The position numbers were made by a program, and so were the translations under genes. DNA of 64,000 nucleotides from Armillaria gallica (lineage: Eukaryota > Basidiomycota > Agaricomycetes > Agaricales > Physalacriaceae), in NCBI GenBank assembly GCA_037576215.1, contig JBANDB010000010.1:1054001-1118000 (forward strand), read 5' to 3'. The notes under the pieces were generated by a model, which was not told where the DNA came from, did not search any database, and was given only the letters and a program-made list of their open reading frames with translations. Below, in pieces: positions 12,370-23,915 of this stretch (positions are counted from its first letter, which is position 1; every line of letters begins with the position of its first letter).

Positions 12370-14514
12370 ATGGGTGTTGCGAAGCTCTGGCCACTCCTCG
12401 ACGAATTCTCGTCCAGGAAATCTCTCTATGAGCTGACGATATCCTCTACAAATCAGCCGCCACACGCCTTTCGCCTCGGTGTCGACGTCTCTCTTTGGTT
12501 CTTCCATGCCGAGTATGGGCAGGAAGGCGAAAATCCCGAACTGCAAACTCTCTTCTTTCGTTTAGAACTCCTTCTTCGCCATCCTATACTGCCCCTCTTT
12601 ATCTTCGACGGCCCAGGGAGACCAGCATGGAAGCGAGGCAAACGTATCAACACCTGGGCCCAGAACCCGCTGACCGACGGACTGAAAACTTTTATCGAGG
12701 CGTTTGGGTATGAATGGCGCATGGCCCCAGGCGAGGCGGAGGCAGAGCTGGCATATCTGAATGCTGCAGGGATCATTGACGGCGTTCTTACCGACGACGT
12801 TGACGCGTTTTTGTTTGGCGCCAAGGCCGTCTGGCGGAATCCAAGTTCGACGCACGCGCAAACTTCAGATACGGAGAAGAAGAATTTCGTACTGGTGTTC
12901 CAGGATGTGAAACTCAGTAGGGCAGAACTCATATTGATTGCGCTCTGTGCAGGTGGTGACTATTCTCCCGAGGGATTGCCTGGCTGTGGCCCTAACACCG
13001 CCAAAGGGCTTGCTCGCGCAGGACACGCAGATAGATTGTACCGTGTAGCGACGACGCAGACGAGGGAAGAGTTGCTGGAATATCTCCCTATGTGGCGTGC
13101 AGAAGTTATCACGGAGCTCAGAACCAATTACTCTGGATGCCTGGGACACAGGCACATCAAGCTGGGAAACTCTGTACCAGAGACCTTTCCGGACGTCAAC
13201 ATCCTATTGGCGTACACGGATCCAGTCACGTCACCACTCGAAGAGTACAATGATATTGACTGGATGAAGAAGGAGCCAAATATTCCTGCGATCGCTGCTT
13301 TGTGCGAAATGTATTTTGAGTGGGGGTACAGAGAATTGGTCGTGAAGCGTTTCAGAACGCTCATCTGGCCTGGATTGGCTCTCCGTATTCTACGAAGGTA
13401 CATGATTGAGGGTGAACGGGGCGAGGATGAGAGATATGTTTGGCGCAAGTTTGCTGGAAACGAGGCAGTGGATGTAGGTGATGTCGGGTGGATGACGAAG
13501 ATCCATAGGACACGGGAGCATCAATCGACGGGTTACGCCCTGCAGTATCGCGTTGAAGTCGACGTCTCTGTCCCTGTCCGGTTAGCGGAAGCTGGCGTGC
13601 AAGGTTGGAGAAGACCGATTGGCGCCGGTCCGGACGTTGCCGATCCCTGGCAAGAAACGGAAGACCGTACAATCGACCCTGCAGAGGACATGCGAAGTCC
13701 CCTTCTTATTTGGCTCCCGGCCGTCATGGTCCGGAAAGCCAGGCCCGCTTTAGTCGAGGAGTTCGAAGACATGATCAGGCGCAGAAAAAAGAAGAAACCT
13801 AAAGGCAAGAAGAAAGTGACGGAGGAGATGAGCGGTATTGACGAATCACCACCAAGCCCGAGGAAGAAAAAGACGGCGAATCTTTCAGCGACACCCCGTA
13901 CACCTACCAAACGCAAAGCGAAACCCACCTTCCCCAGTTCCACACCTTCCTCTTCGTCAAAAATCCTTCTCGCACTTGATAAACTTCCCAGGACGAAAAC
14001 ACCAGTTGCCAGTCCGACTAAGACACCATCGAAGAAGCCTGCACCGTTCCCGATGGACTTGGAGCGCGAGTTCGGCAGCCCCCGAACAGAGCGAGATCTA
14101 CGTTATGATACTAATAGCGACGATGACGATGACGAGCTACCTATCCTGGGGCGCTCATCTGCTCAGCTACCATCCTTTAGTCCGGTCAAGACACCGTCGA
14201 GGAAGCCTTCGGCCTTTCCGACGAGCAAGTTCGGTAGTTCTCGCAAAATGCGAGATCTATTCTATGACAGCGATAAGGATGATGACCGTCCTATTCTAGG
14301 GCAGTCGTCACCTGCCCCGCTGCCGCCTATAACACCCTCTCCCGTCAAAGCCAAAGCCCGCCGTCGAGGTTCCGAGGAAGATATAGCGAGGAAGAGCCCG
14401 CGGAAGAATAAACTAGACTCTCCTAGCCGTAGGCAGAGGGAAGGGAGTCCAACCCGAGGAAAGGGGAAAAGCAAACCTATAGAAGTGATTGTGATCTCCT
14501 CAGATGATGATTGA
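12370..14514 (+). CDS. GEN1/Yen1-like XPG-family structure-specific nuclease
   Basis: A single uninterrupted 714-residue frame, striking next to the heavily spliced ABC gene 214 bases upstream. It starts MGVAKLWPLL, the usual XPG/FEN N-terminus, where the free amino end threads near the active site. Predicted metal ligands are D39 (GVDVSLWFF), D80 (IFDGPGRP), E122 and E124 (GEAEAE), D143 and D145 (TDDVDAF) and D197 (GGDYSPEG). A helix-two-turn-helix follows (LPGCGPNTAKGLARAG). The C-terminal third is basic and disordered, with KRK-type stretches suited to nuclear import. It contains two tandem repeats of about 55 residues, and ends in P703-IEVIVISSDDD, a textbook SUMO-interacting motif. GEN1/Yen1 resolve Holliday junctions in the nucleus. 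Assignment to GEN1 rather than another XPG clade is by overall layout and is less certain. Confidence 0.85.
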   Translation: MGVAKLWPLLDEFSSRKSLYELTISSTNQPPHAFRLGVDVSLWFFHAEYGQEGENPELQTLFFRLELLLRHPILPLFIFDGPGRPAWKRGKRINTWAQNPLTDGLKTFIEAFGYEWRMAPGEAEAELAYLNAAGIIDGVLTDDVDAFLFGAKAVWRNPSSTHAQTSDTEKKNFVLVFQDVKLSRAELILIALCAGGDYSPEGLPGCGPNTAKGLARAGHADRLYRVATTQTREELLEYLPMWRAEVITELRTNYSGCLGHRHIKLGNSVPETFPDVNILLAYTDPVTSPLEEYNDIDWMKKEPNIPAIAALCEMYFEWGYRELVVKRFRTLIWPGLALRILRRYMIEGERGEDERYVWRKFAGNEAVDVGDVGWMTKIHRTREHQSTGYALQYRVEVDVSVPVRLAEAGVQGWRRPIGAGPDVADPWQETEDRTIDPAEDMRSPLLIWLPAVMVRKARPALVEEFEDMIRRRKKKKPKGKKKVTEEMSGIDESPPSPRKKKTANLSATPRTPTKRKAKPTFPSSTPSSSSKILLALDKLPRTKTPVASPTKTPSKKPAPFPMDLEREFGSPRTERDLRYDTNSDDDDDELPILGRSSAQLPSFSPVKTPSRKPSAFPTSKFGSSRKMRDLFYDSDKDDDRPILGQSSPAPLPPITPSPVKAKARRRGSEEDIARKSPRKNKLDSPSRRQREGSPTRGKGKSKPIEVIVISSDDD
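14020..14333 (+). repeat. Two tandem repeats inside the GEN1-like tail
   Basis: Two imperfect copies starting near residues 551 and 607 (about 168 nt apart). Each has KTPS(K/R)KP, a Phe-Pro, a Gly-Ser-rich patch, RDL(R/F)YD, an acidic run and PILG(R/Q)SS. The layout suggests a phosphorylatable acidic module duplicated once. Confidence 0.75.
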
Positions 14515-14994
14515 TTTTGATGCGGTGGTGGTTGTGGAATGATATCTATGTATTTTGACTATTATTCTGGAGACCTGCTATCTGTACTTGCTGTCGTATT
14601 TTGTTTTGCTTATATACCTATAATTCTTTCGTTGCTGTATAATTGAACTGCTCTGTCGCCCAGTGATCGACGCCAAGTCTGTTTAGTTGCCGGACTAGAA
14701 TTGCTTCCGCGGATGCTGAGCGGGAGCAAATTGAAGCAAGTGAATACAACTGTCTATACAGTACAAGACCTTACCTTACAGTATTTACTGCTACTACCGA
14801 TACGCATACGACGATAAATAAAAATGACCAGTTATCAAAACCCCGTTACTTGGTGCCTTCATATCTGTTCATGTGAGATGTACAACCAAAAAAAATCAAT
14901 CACTGCAATATTATCGTACAACATAAGGTTCCAAGATTGACAGAAAATATGACAAGACCCTGGACCTTGAGCAAGGAGCATTTTCCTTCTTCAC
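14515..14994. other. Convergent 3' spacer, no gene seen
   Basis: 480 bases, AT-rich in places, between the GEN1-like stop and the stop of the Zn2Cys6 gene. It probably holds both 3' UTRs. No reading frame or RNA fold was recognised. Confidence 0.5.
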
Positions 14995-17866
14995 TCATCG
15001 CTCGTCAATTTGCATATCGTCACGGCGTGACCCCGGCGACCCTGTTTCCAGAACAACTTTGGGGGCAACGGAGCTCATATGGTTGAAGTCACTCTCTCCA
15101 GTTCGATATATGCGCCGGATCTCACTAGCATGATCACCAGCTTCTTCGTAAGCCAGGCTGTACTGCTCTAAGCCATTGATGCAGTTGATTGCCTCTTGCC
15201 GTCCTAGACGTGCGAGAAGGGTTCCAGCTTGGATACAGCTGACGTGCATCACCGCTGGGTCGAGTCGCTAAGCAATGAAATTCGAGTCAGTCGACCGAAG
15301 AACTACAATGACCGTTTACGTACCAGGTACTGGTTGCTCGTCAATACTGCTGCCTGTAGATACGGTGAGTGACGAAATTCGATAGGTGGTGACTCACGAA
15401 CAGACGACGTACCAGCGCAGATATCCGGCAAGCTCCATGCAGAGCTTCGTCCGCAATTTTTTGCATCACTGAATCCATTTGAGCAAATTCAGGTGTGAAC
15501 TTCGGATCGACACCAAGCCGTGTGGTTTCGTTTATTTCCTTTACCCCAACTTCATCTAGCGCGTTGAAAAGAATGATCCACATCACATGGTACTGCGCAT
15601 CGCTAGCACAGGAAGATACCGCCTTAGATGCGATCACGAAGGATGAGCAGTTTTAAAGAACAGATTGATTTGTCTACTCACGGTAACAAAGTCCCACGTC
15701 TGGTTCTCATTGCTGGGAACACCTACAGCCCGGAGATAGTCATCGCGCCACTCAGTAAGGGCTTTGAAAAACGTGTATAGGATGTCGAAGGGCAGTCCAT
15801 CGGCTTCTGTCGCAGGCTTCCAGAGTTGCCTAGACATCTGCCGTGCGGTTCGTGCAAGAGCGTGAGCTGCTCGATAGTATCCCTGTTGACAATTATTCAT
15901 GACGTCAGAAGGTGAGAGTTATCGGGTCACGGCACTAACCAGAAACTGGTGTGGAATTGCCTTAGTTAGCGTGTCGGATTCAGTGTGTGATTCGCGTACC
16001 TCTAATTGTTCTCTTGGCGAGGGAGTTGTTCCGTCATGACCGTCGGGATTAATGGGATCGACGGTATAGAAGTCAATGTCGTAATCGTCATCATCGAGGA
16101 TCGGTTTGTGACGGTAGTACAGCGAAGCGTATGCATCACATATACATGCCATCCACCAGGCAAAAATCATGGTTCCACGTTCTTCCGTGTCGCGATTAGC
16201 GGACGATATGACTGATTTGTGATTAATCTAGAGCAAATTGAAATACCGGATGTCTGGATGGAGTTGACACCTACCCCGAGATCCATAAGATGTCTCGTCG
16301 CTGAGGCCAGCCAGAACCCGTGATAGCCTGAAGAGTTCAATTAAGCCACGCCACGCATGCATGACAGGGTGAGTTACCTGTCTGGTCGTCAGGAGTTTCT
16401 GGAGAAAAAAAATTTTAGAAAGAAGCTTGGGAAATAAGGTTGGTAAACAGACTTACGACTTTGGAGTGGTTCGATCAACAGTCCAATCACTACATGGTCA
16501 TCCTTCGGCATACGATGTACCTTTAGAGCTTCAGCAAGCTCGCGGGTCCGTAGGATGAGGGTCCTCGCCAAGGCGCTGAGGTTTCCATTACGTCGACGAT
16601 CGGCGACGAGTAAGGGATGCTCTGAGAATTTGGCGCCCCACGAAATGACAGTGGCCACTAAGGCAGGATGCAAATGCTTGGTAGCCTTTGCCGCATGGGA
16701 TGGAAGCAATCGTAGACTGTTACGAAACTGCTCGGGATTAAGCAGGGGCAGCCGAGTGTGGACGATCTGAAAAAAAACTTCCACGAGGTCGAGAGCGAAC
16801 CTGTCAAGTTACAAGGGCATACAGTTAGGGATGCAATAGACAGTGAGAGAAAGACTGCGGATAGTAGTCAGCAAATAACAGTAGGATTGTAAAAAAGAAA
16901 CGGACAAACCGAAAAAGAGAGGTATTTCTCATGCATACAAAGGGATCAGGAGTGTATGAAAACTACGCACTCAACTCTGAAGGCTTCTTCTTCGAGCTTT
17001 GACGCTTGTTCTCCCCAGAGGAAATAAGGCGAAACTCTGATTTGCGTAAAGGATGTCGGATCACTGATTTTACGATATTGAGGTTACCAAATGAAAAGTT
17101 ACGCGAATAGCGTTACCCACTGACTTTCCGATTTCCGGCGGTGAGAACAGATATGCTAGGACCTCACGCGTAGACGAGCTCATAGTCACAGGTGGATAGA
17201 AACTGTATCTGTAAGTGCTCGACAATGGCATATGACCGGGGGAACCGTTCTCTATGGAAGGAGAACCACTGAATGGATAATTAATCAGCAAGCCCGAGTA
17301 CGGACACAACGAAGCAAAGACATACTTCTTGAAAGGGTTAGGAGACGGTGGACTAAGCAACCATGATCAGCGCAATTGCATATAGAAGACAGACAGAGAG
17401 CATGGGTGGTAGCAATCGGAATCGCCGTGGGTCCACGTCAACGAGTGCAATGAATGGCGCAACGTACCTGGAATTGGCAGATGATAATTTCCGTCGCCCG
17501 GGCGCAGATGTTCGCTTCTTCTCGCTGGTGGCTTGCTGGACGAAATGGCTGAGAAAAAGTGGGAATGAGGGTGATGTTTCAAGCATATCGACGAGGCAGA
17601 TGGACTGACGTGCAAGGGTAGTTCTTGGAGACACAGTGCTGGAGGCATCACTTGAATGTGATGGCAATATAGAAAGAGAACAATACGCACTTGACACTAA
17701 AACCAAAAGGTCAATGATGGAACAGAAGAAAAGCTGTAGGACACACCTTCTCCTGGCCCGGCAACCGATGACACTTGACTTTCCTCGCTCTACAAGCATC
17801 GCAGGCCGTGTTTTGTTTCCTTGGTGGAGGTAGAGTCTTCGCAAGCTCGTGAATCTGATTTTGCAT
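14995..17866 (-). CDS. Zn2Cys6 fungal transcription factor
   Basis: Starts at ATG 17866. The DNA-binding cluster is assembled from three exons: 17747-17866 (40 codons, ending CHRLPGQEK), a 6-nt microexon 17691-17696 (Cys-Gln) and 17610-17638. The spacing is perfect: C22-x2-C25-x6-C32-x8-C41-x2-C44-x6-C51, followed by HFVQQATSEKKR. Exon 17468-17548 continues in phase. Further exons carry the fungal-specific regulatory domain, with VEVFFQIVHTRLPLLNPEQF, TVISWGAKFSEHP, then GFWLASATRHLMDLGIN and MIFAWWMACICDAYASLYYR. The C-terminal part is helical and the gene stops at 14995-14997. It should bind CGG-type sites in the nucleus, but the target genes are not evident. It is divergent from Tom22 with 309 bases between starts. 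Several internal 3' exons were placed only by reading frame and homology of pattern. Confidence 0.87.
17691..17696 (-). other. 6-nt microexon supplying the fourth zinc-ligand cysteine
   Basis: On the minus strand TGTCAA lies between TTTTAG and GTGCGT. The upstream intron (17697-17746, 50 nt) and downstream intron (17639-17690, 52 nt) are both of normal size. It encodes C41-Q42. Without it the cluster has only five cysteines, yet the frame stays open. No alternative single intron yields a cysteine at the needed position. Confidence 0.75.
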
Positions 17867-18175
17867 CGAAGGGGAAGGTAGCACGATGCCTGGACGTTAC
17901 AAGGTGGAATCTGTAAGCTCAGCTATGTGCTGGACGACGAACGACGGCGAACGACGGATACCTGACTGTATAGAGCTGGTCGATGGCTCCGACGGCATTG
18001 GGCTGTCTGCCTGCATAGTACCGCGATAAGGGGCGAGCAAGGGGATGGAACAACAAGATCTAGAGGGCAAGGTACTTTATATGAACGCCGATTCAGGAAG
18101 GGGACCAAATAAGGCCAAGCCACCCTGAGGAATCAGCCCGGCTCCGAATTTTTTCTCAGCAACATACCGTCAGCC
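17867..18175. promoter_or_regulatory. Bidirectional promoter region, Zn2Cys6 factor / Tom22
   Basis: 309 bases between two divergent start codons. It contains a repeated CGAACGACGG-like unit around 17935-17958. I see no convincing TATA box for either gene. An upstream non-coding exon of the regulator could lie here. Confidence 0.4.
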
Positions 18176-18663
18176 ATGGTCAAGGTTGAAATTGTCGATG
18201 ACAAGGAGTCCAACTCTCCCTATGCCTCCTCCTCATCCTCGCGTAACTCGTCGACAGAGTCGCTTTCTTCTGTCTCCTCAGAATTGTCGGCTGATGAGAC
18301 CTTTTTCGACCGTATCGCTGCCCTCGTAGACATCGTACCCCCAACTGCCCGCCATAGCATCTCTTCGCGCGTCTCAAAAACTGCTTCCTTTGTCAAGAAG
18401 AGCGGGAAATTCTTCGGAAACATTGTGTGGGTCGTCACGACGTCTGCGCTCCTCGTCGCTCTCCCCTTGGCGCTGAGTTTGGAAGACGAGGCAAAAATTG
18501 TAGCTCAAGAAAAGGAAATGTTGGAGCAACAACAGGGTGCTCAGCAGGTCAGCTCTTTTTCCCGTCATTCTTGCTGTGTCTTATCCTGTCTTTGCTCCAG
18601 ATGATATCTCCAATGTATCCACAAACCAACCAACCAAAACCACTGGTCCCTCCCGGATTTTAG
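18176..18663 (+). CDS. Tom22, mitochondrial import receptor subunit
   Basis: Two exons (18176-18547, 18601-18663) give 144 residues, normal for fungal Tom22. The first half is acidic and serine-rich (MVKVEIVDDKE, then a Ser run), the cytosolic receptor part. The conserved segment follows: ETFFDRIAALVDIVPPTAR, then SFVKKSGKFFGN, leading into one membrane span WVVTTSALLVALPLALSL. After it comes DEAKIVAQEKEMLEQQQGAQQ and a short proline-rich end. Tom22 is the central receptor and organiser of the outer-membrane TOM complex, tail-anchored in that membrane. The gene is convergent with the complex I gene downstream, and both products are mitochondrial. Confidence 0.93.
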
Positions 18664-18933
18664 ACATAGTAGGGTTCAGATGACGTGAAAGGATGGATGA
18701 GATGTATTTATCACTCAGGATTGCACACCTCTAATGACTTACGGCTCGTGGTTACTTAACACCGTTTTCCGTCTGTGCCATATCCTTCACCCCACTCCAT
18801 ATGTATACGCATTCCATGAAAACATTCCATCAAGAAAGACATGACTCTTCACATCAAAGTGGAATAGATTCTCGAAGGATAGTATTTACTTCTTCCATCT
18901 AAATAGCGGGTAGTCTACCACTTGCTCCACCAT

Positions 18934-20409
18934 TCAGTTCTCCAGGACAATCTGCCGAACGAGGTGAGCGAAAGAAACGGCAGAACAACACAAATAGACA
19001 CCTACATCCGGCCTAGGAGGAAATACAGTTGGTCGCGTGAAATTATCCGCAGAACGGTACCGTCTTAGATATGTGATGGCATGATGTTCAATTTCTGACG
19101 GAGTAACTCCGACAAGGTCCCAATTGCCTGCTAATTCAGCATCATCAATGTATCTTCTCACCACTTCATCCGGACTGAGGACTGGCCACCACACTGACTG
19201 CGAAGCAACTTTGGCCAGAAGGGACGCCACTGCTTTAGGAATTGTGGGTGCTTTGGATGGTGGCTGGAGCGTTACGGAAGACACGAGATCCAGTAAGTAC
19301 TCGTATGTGAGTGTGGATGGGCCGGGAAGATTGAGAGCTCCAGGCGATCGGGATGCGTCCACGAGGCTGGCGAGAGCTTGTGCAACATCGATGACCTGAA
19401 AAGCAGTCCTCGTGAGATCATATGTCCATAGCAAGACGGGTCAACGTACGTGTACCGGCCGGACTTTGGTGTCAGCATTGTTCAACTTCCACCAGATCGG
19501 CCAGACTGGTGATGGTTGGGGTCAGCACATGGGCAGCGGTGTACGGGTAAACGCGACACGTACTAGCGATGTTGTTCAGTAGCTTGTCTTCGTATCCATA
19601 CATGGCCGAAGGCCTAACAATAGTAACATCCTTGAAGGCCGCTTTCACACGTTCTTCTCCTTCTGCCTTGGCCTGGTAGAACTTGGACGGTGAAGAAGCC
19701 GAGGCGTTAAGATGCGAGACGTGGACGAAGCGTGGAACACCAGACTCCGCTGTGATCTTTGCGATTCGTTCGGCGCCCTCGACGTGGACTGACGAGAAGT
19801 CAAAGTTTCTGTGAAGGTTCCCAAAATGAAAAAGTTTCGTCAGAGGTATGACGCCAACGGCTCACTTGGTTTCATAGTCACGTCCAACAAGATTGTATAC
19901 AACGGTCGAGTGCCTTACACACTCGGCTATTTGGGACTCATTACGGATGTCCCATTCCTGTGGGGAACGGAAGCGTCAGAAGAATCCGAGGGGATGGATG
20001 CGCCGCTGCGAACCATAGGTACGATTTGTCCGAGATCACCCATAGGCTTCAGACGTCTCTTTTCGTCCTCGTCACGGTACGGAACGACCACCTGGGTGCC
20101 CGCTTTCCCTAAAATACTGTCAACTTGAGCGTCAATCGGGATGACGAGGGATGCGCACCGAGCTTGGACACGAGATATCTTCCCAAAAATCCAGTGCAGC
20201 CAAAGACGGTAGCAACATGTCCTGATACCGCGCTGTAACCCGGAAGACCTGAGGCGACGACGACCTTGTTAGGCAGCGGAGTGATACTATGGTATGTTCG
20301 CTGTTCCATATTGTATTAGCATGCATTCGAGAGATACCGCAAGAAGAGCACAAACAGTTCCTTGCCGACGGGCTACTCGCTGCAGGCGCAACATGCTGGA
20401 GGAAGACAT
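18934..20409 (-). CDS. Complex I 39-kDa subunit (NDUFA9-like)
   Basis: Atypical short-chain dehydrogenase of complex I. Exons on the minus strand: 20338-20409, 20159-20300, then 19866-20108 split by a 56-nt intron that ends CCACAG before EWDIRNESQ. These are followed by 19564-19808, 19450-19505 and 18934-19395. The leader [17 protein letters not shown] is a good mitochondrial presequence. The nucleotide-binding motif is [19 protein letters not shown], then [45 protein letters not shown] and [19 protein letters not shown]. The product binds NADPH structurally in the matrix arm. The last 54 nt before the final six codons look like an intron but have length 3n and no stop, giving 387 residues retained or 369 spliced. 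The start is 144 bases from the divergent L10K-like gene. Confidence 0.92.
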
Positions 20410-20553
20410 GCCCGCCTGGAAGTGATATAACGCTGAGATTGTGGTTGGGTCGGTGAATGGCGGGATCACGACGCCACGTGGGTAGTGACGCGTGACATAC
20501 GTGACTTGCCATTTTTTAATTTGCCATCTGTAGGATCTTCAACTCTTACCGCC

Positions 20554-20882
20554 ATGGCCCAGGGAAAGACAAAAGGACTACAGGCCAAGTCTGGTCCATC
20601 AGCTCGTCAGGCATCAAAGGCGGCGGCGGCTACGAAGAAAGGAAAACGCTATATTGCACCCAAAAAAGCTGTCCTTGTCAAGCAGGCCGCAATGCATAAG
20701 GTCTCTCAGGTCCCTCTTCTTGCTGGAGTATTCACTGACGCGTCGCTAATGTAATATAGAATCTCTCGGCTAAAATCAATAAGTCCATTGAACAGCAAAT
20801 GGTGTCAGCGGCCTCCGCTGGGAAGTTGACCATCATGAAAAATGCCGGTCCCGAAGCGTACGATACATCTCTCCGCTGTTAG
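20554..20882 (+). CDS. Small basic L10K/UPF0390 (DUF2462) protein
   Basis: Two exons (20554-20700, 20760-20882) encode 89 residues. The first carries MAQGKTKGLQAKSG, an Ala/Lys-rich stretch and GKRYIAPKKAVLVKQAAMHK. The second continues NLSAKINKSIEQQMVSAAS and a short end. This matches the Leydig-cell tumour 10-kDa family (human C19orf53), whose APKK core and following helix are the hallmark. These are very basic, probably nucleolar proteins of uncertain function. Length is normal for the family. Confidence 0.8.
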
Positions 20883-22255
20883 TGAGGAACTCATTGCCTA
20901 TCCTTGGTTAGGTCTAGTTCGAAGAAGTCGTGACCCATGTTGCGCACATTGCTAATTTCAACGGAGGTTCGCGATGATCCTCGCAATTTTTTTTAACGTG
21001 GTTTATCTAATGTCAACCAAGTCTCGTATCCGCTTTCTCGTCATGGATCCTGCTACCTTGCTCTACCATCTACAGTGCCGACTAGAATCGTCGGCTAATT
21101 TTTGGATTTGTCGTCATTTTCTCGGGTGCGAAGGTGTTGTGTTGAGGCGCGTAGATGCAGCGGACGACAAGCGCTTGGGGTACTTAATCATCCGACTCGG
21201 ACGAAATGGCCAGGAGCTATAGATACGTGTGGGTCAACGAATTCTTATCGTTTGCCCCTGGTGCTAGATCTGTTCATTTCAGTGAGAAGTGCCGCAAGGA
21301 CATTCAACTCCGCGGTATTTATGATCAGTATGGGCTTCATCAAGATTCATATGAATACACTGTCCCCGAATCCGAGTCCGGATCTTGATGCATTGATGTT
21401 TCAAATACAACAAAGTGTTAGATGAAGTCCCTGATATCTTCTGCGCATTGATTCCCTTCCAATAACCATGAGTTTCCAGCTATGCCGCAGCAGAAGTGCG
21501 CCAGCTGCATCAATTCCCTCTGTATGTGCTATGAACACTTGAGACGATCACTGGCCCTTACTAAAAGTGCTACGCAAAGGATTTCAAGTGTTCGTCATTC
21601 ATCTTATAGCGCATACGCTTGACCAGTATTAATAGCTCGCTACTATCTGTGGAGCTGGAGCTCAGCTTAGGCTCGTCAATATCCGGTCAACTCTCAGTGC
21701 ATCTGCGTGCGTTCCGGACTGCTCTCAAATGACTCACAGGCTCGTAGAATACCATTCATCAACTTCTAGTGGGCGCTATAACTGAAGTTTGCATGGTTGG
21801 TGTCGTTCCATAAATCTCCATTTCATATCTAGTTTCTTCACTCAGACCCGAGTTGGATGCACCCACCACCGCCTTACGGCTCTCTACGTACGCAGAGAGT
21901 CATGGGGATATGGACTGGGTCAAGGATTTGGACAATGTTTTACAGGTTGCTTGAAATATTCTCGGCTTGATGTCAATGCCATTGCGATCAGGCGCGCGGA
22001 GTGGCGAAGGGTTGGAGATAGGTAATCGTGTGTTGTTATTAGGACCCTCAAATTCAACTGAGAAATGCGATGCTCGCGAGGATACGATGAAACAAGTACC
22101 CTGAACAGAGTGGACTGATGTGAGGACATAGCCATAAACTCATTTGCACACAAACTCGTTGATTCAGAACTCATCAGGGCATGGTATAATGTAACTATCA
22201 TAGTTTGAAAGTATGTAGCACTACTGTTTCCCTGAGGAATTGTTCTCTACAAATT
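20883..22255. other. Intergenic, no supported gene
   Basis: About 1.37 kb. Overlapping open frames near 20974-21425 and 21789-22025 lack family motifs and show no matching splice sites. It may include decayed sequence, but I can name nothing in it. Confidence 0.4.
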
Positions 22256-23915
22256 TCAGGACGGATCATTACATTGGAGGCGTTTGAAGAACCAGGACGA
22301 CTTCTCTCCATCAATCAACAACTCTGGTCTGTAAACCACCCCATGCGGAAGAATTACTTCGAGATTGCGTACCACATCCTGGCCTTTGGTGTCTCCCATG
22401 TGAAACTGCTCCAAAGCATCTGTGTCGATAGGAGGTAGAAAGTAGGGATGCTCGGGAGTGGGAACTTCGTACAAATACAACGTACGCAAACCGGGCAACG
22501 CTTTGACGAAGCCTAATAAAGATGTCTACCGTTAACGGGTAAGCGTTGCCGTTGAAATGAAAGAAGCGAAAATAGACCCTGACCATAGAACCATGATCAG
22601 ATACATGTATCCCCAAGACTTTTAGCTGCTTGCATTGCGCGATCGAGTCTGTTGCATGGTCCCCATATCCCCATTTTCCCCGCATCCTAGGCTTAATATG
22701 GAGCTCCTCCAATGTACCGGAAAGAAGAGGCAACACGTCTCTGAAGAACGCCTTCCCCGTACGTTCTACCTGTTCATAGTCCCCCCTGAAATCTTTGAGC
22801 CATGTGCATAGAACCAACCTCACCATCCCCTTATTAGACCGAAGAAAATGAAGCGGTGCTGGATCGGTATCAACGACAAAGGTAAGGTCCGGAATCCGGA
22901 TGTGTTCCTTGACAAGGCCATTCCAGAAGTGTGGGGACACATCGCAGCCATCACGCATGATCAAAGTTTGTAGAGAGCGAAGGTTGGGGTACAGCCAGAC
23001 TGAATGGGAGACGTTCCATTCGCGGATGTCGAGATAGGTAAGGGGAAGAGGTTTGTCGGGGGATACATAGCGGAACAGACGGCAGAGACGATAGCCATTT
23101 TGAGATTGGGTATGCGAAATGTAAGAAGCGTCATTTACAGACATGGAATCGCCGTCCAGTTCCAAATAAGAGAGATTGGGGCAGGCCGCGATTGCAAGGG
23201 ATAGGCCTTTCTCTATTGTACGGTGATAGTGACCTGACCCACCCCAGTGGAATGTCCGTAGTCCATTCAAATGTTTGATCGAAGACAGAAATGGGAGATT
23301 AAAGTCTGGCTGAGATATATGGATGTCCTCGAGTAGAGGAAGAAGTTTCAAGCCTTGGAAAATATCGTCAATGGCCCAAGCAGGAATGGTCCGAATACCA
23401 TGCGTGTCAAATCTATGGCCAGAAGACGATGAGTGCCAGCATGAAAACACAAGAGAAGGACTATTACCGGACCGTAGCAGATACGACGTTAATCAAAGAT
23501 GCTAATGCTGGCCGCAAGTCATTCTTTAGTTGCCTAAGAGCAGATCTATTATGCCCGAGCTTGCGATCAAATTTCGGAACTGATGGAGAACGTTGTGTGG
23601 ATACAACCACTAACAGACGTTGTACATATCGTGAAATAGGTGTACGGCGGGCAGCGAGATCCTCAATTAATGGGATGGGGAAGATGATGCGATGGTACTT
23701 GAATTCAGCCAGGTTTAAATTGACGATCAGTGAGGGAAACAAGACCGGGTCAAGGGAAATGCATGTACGCTGGCATACTACACGAAGAGATTTGAGGTCG
23801 AGCACTTCAGCCTTTGACAGTTTGAGTACTAACACGAGATGGACGGGTAACACAAACATACCACAAGACCAATCTCCTGTATAAGTTCGTTGGGTAGAGA
23901 GAGCAAGGAAGCCAT
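22256..23915 (-). CDS. F-box protein with leucine-rich-like region
   Basis: Four exons on the minus strand (23862-23915, 23468-23811, 22592-23412, 22256-22512) sum to 1476 nt, giving 491 residues. The first exon and junction give MASLLSLPNELIQEIG then VAEVLDLKSLRVVCQR, a standard F-box. The rest alternates short leucine-rich segments of LRR character, such as LEDIHISQPDFNLPFL, LTYLDIREWNV, LRSLQTLIMRDGC and ALPGLRTLYLYEVPTPE. Such proteins typically join Skp1-cullin ubiquitin ligases and recruit substrates through the repeat part. The substrate cannot be predicted. The families are strongly expanded in mushrooms. All four exon junctions keep the frame, so the gene looks intact. Confidence 0.82.
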
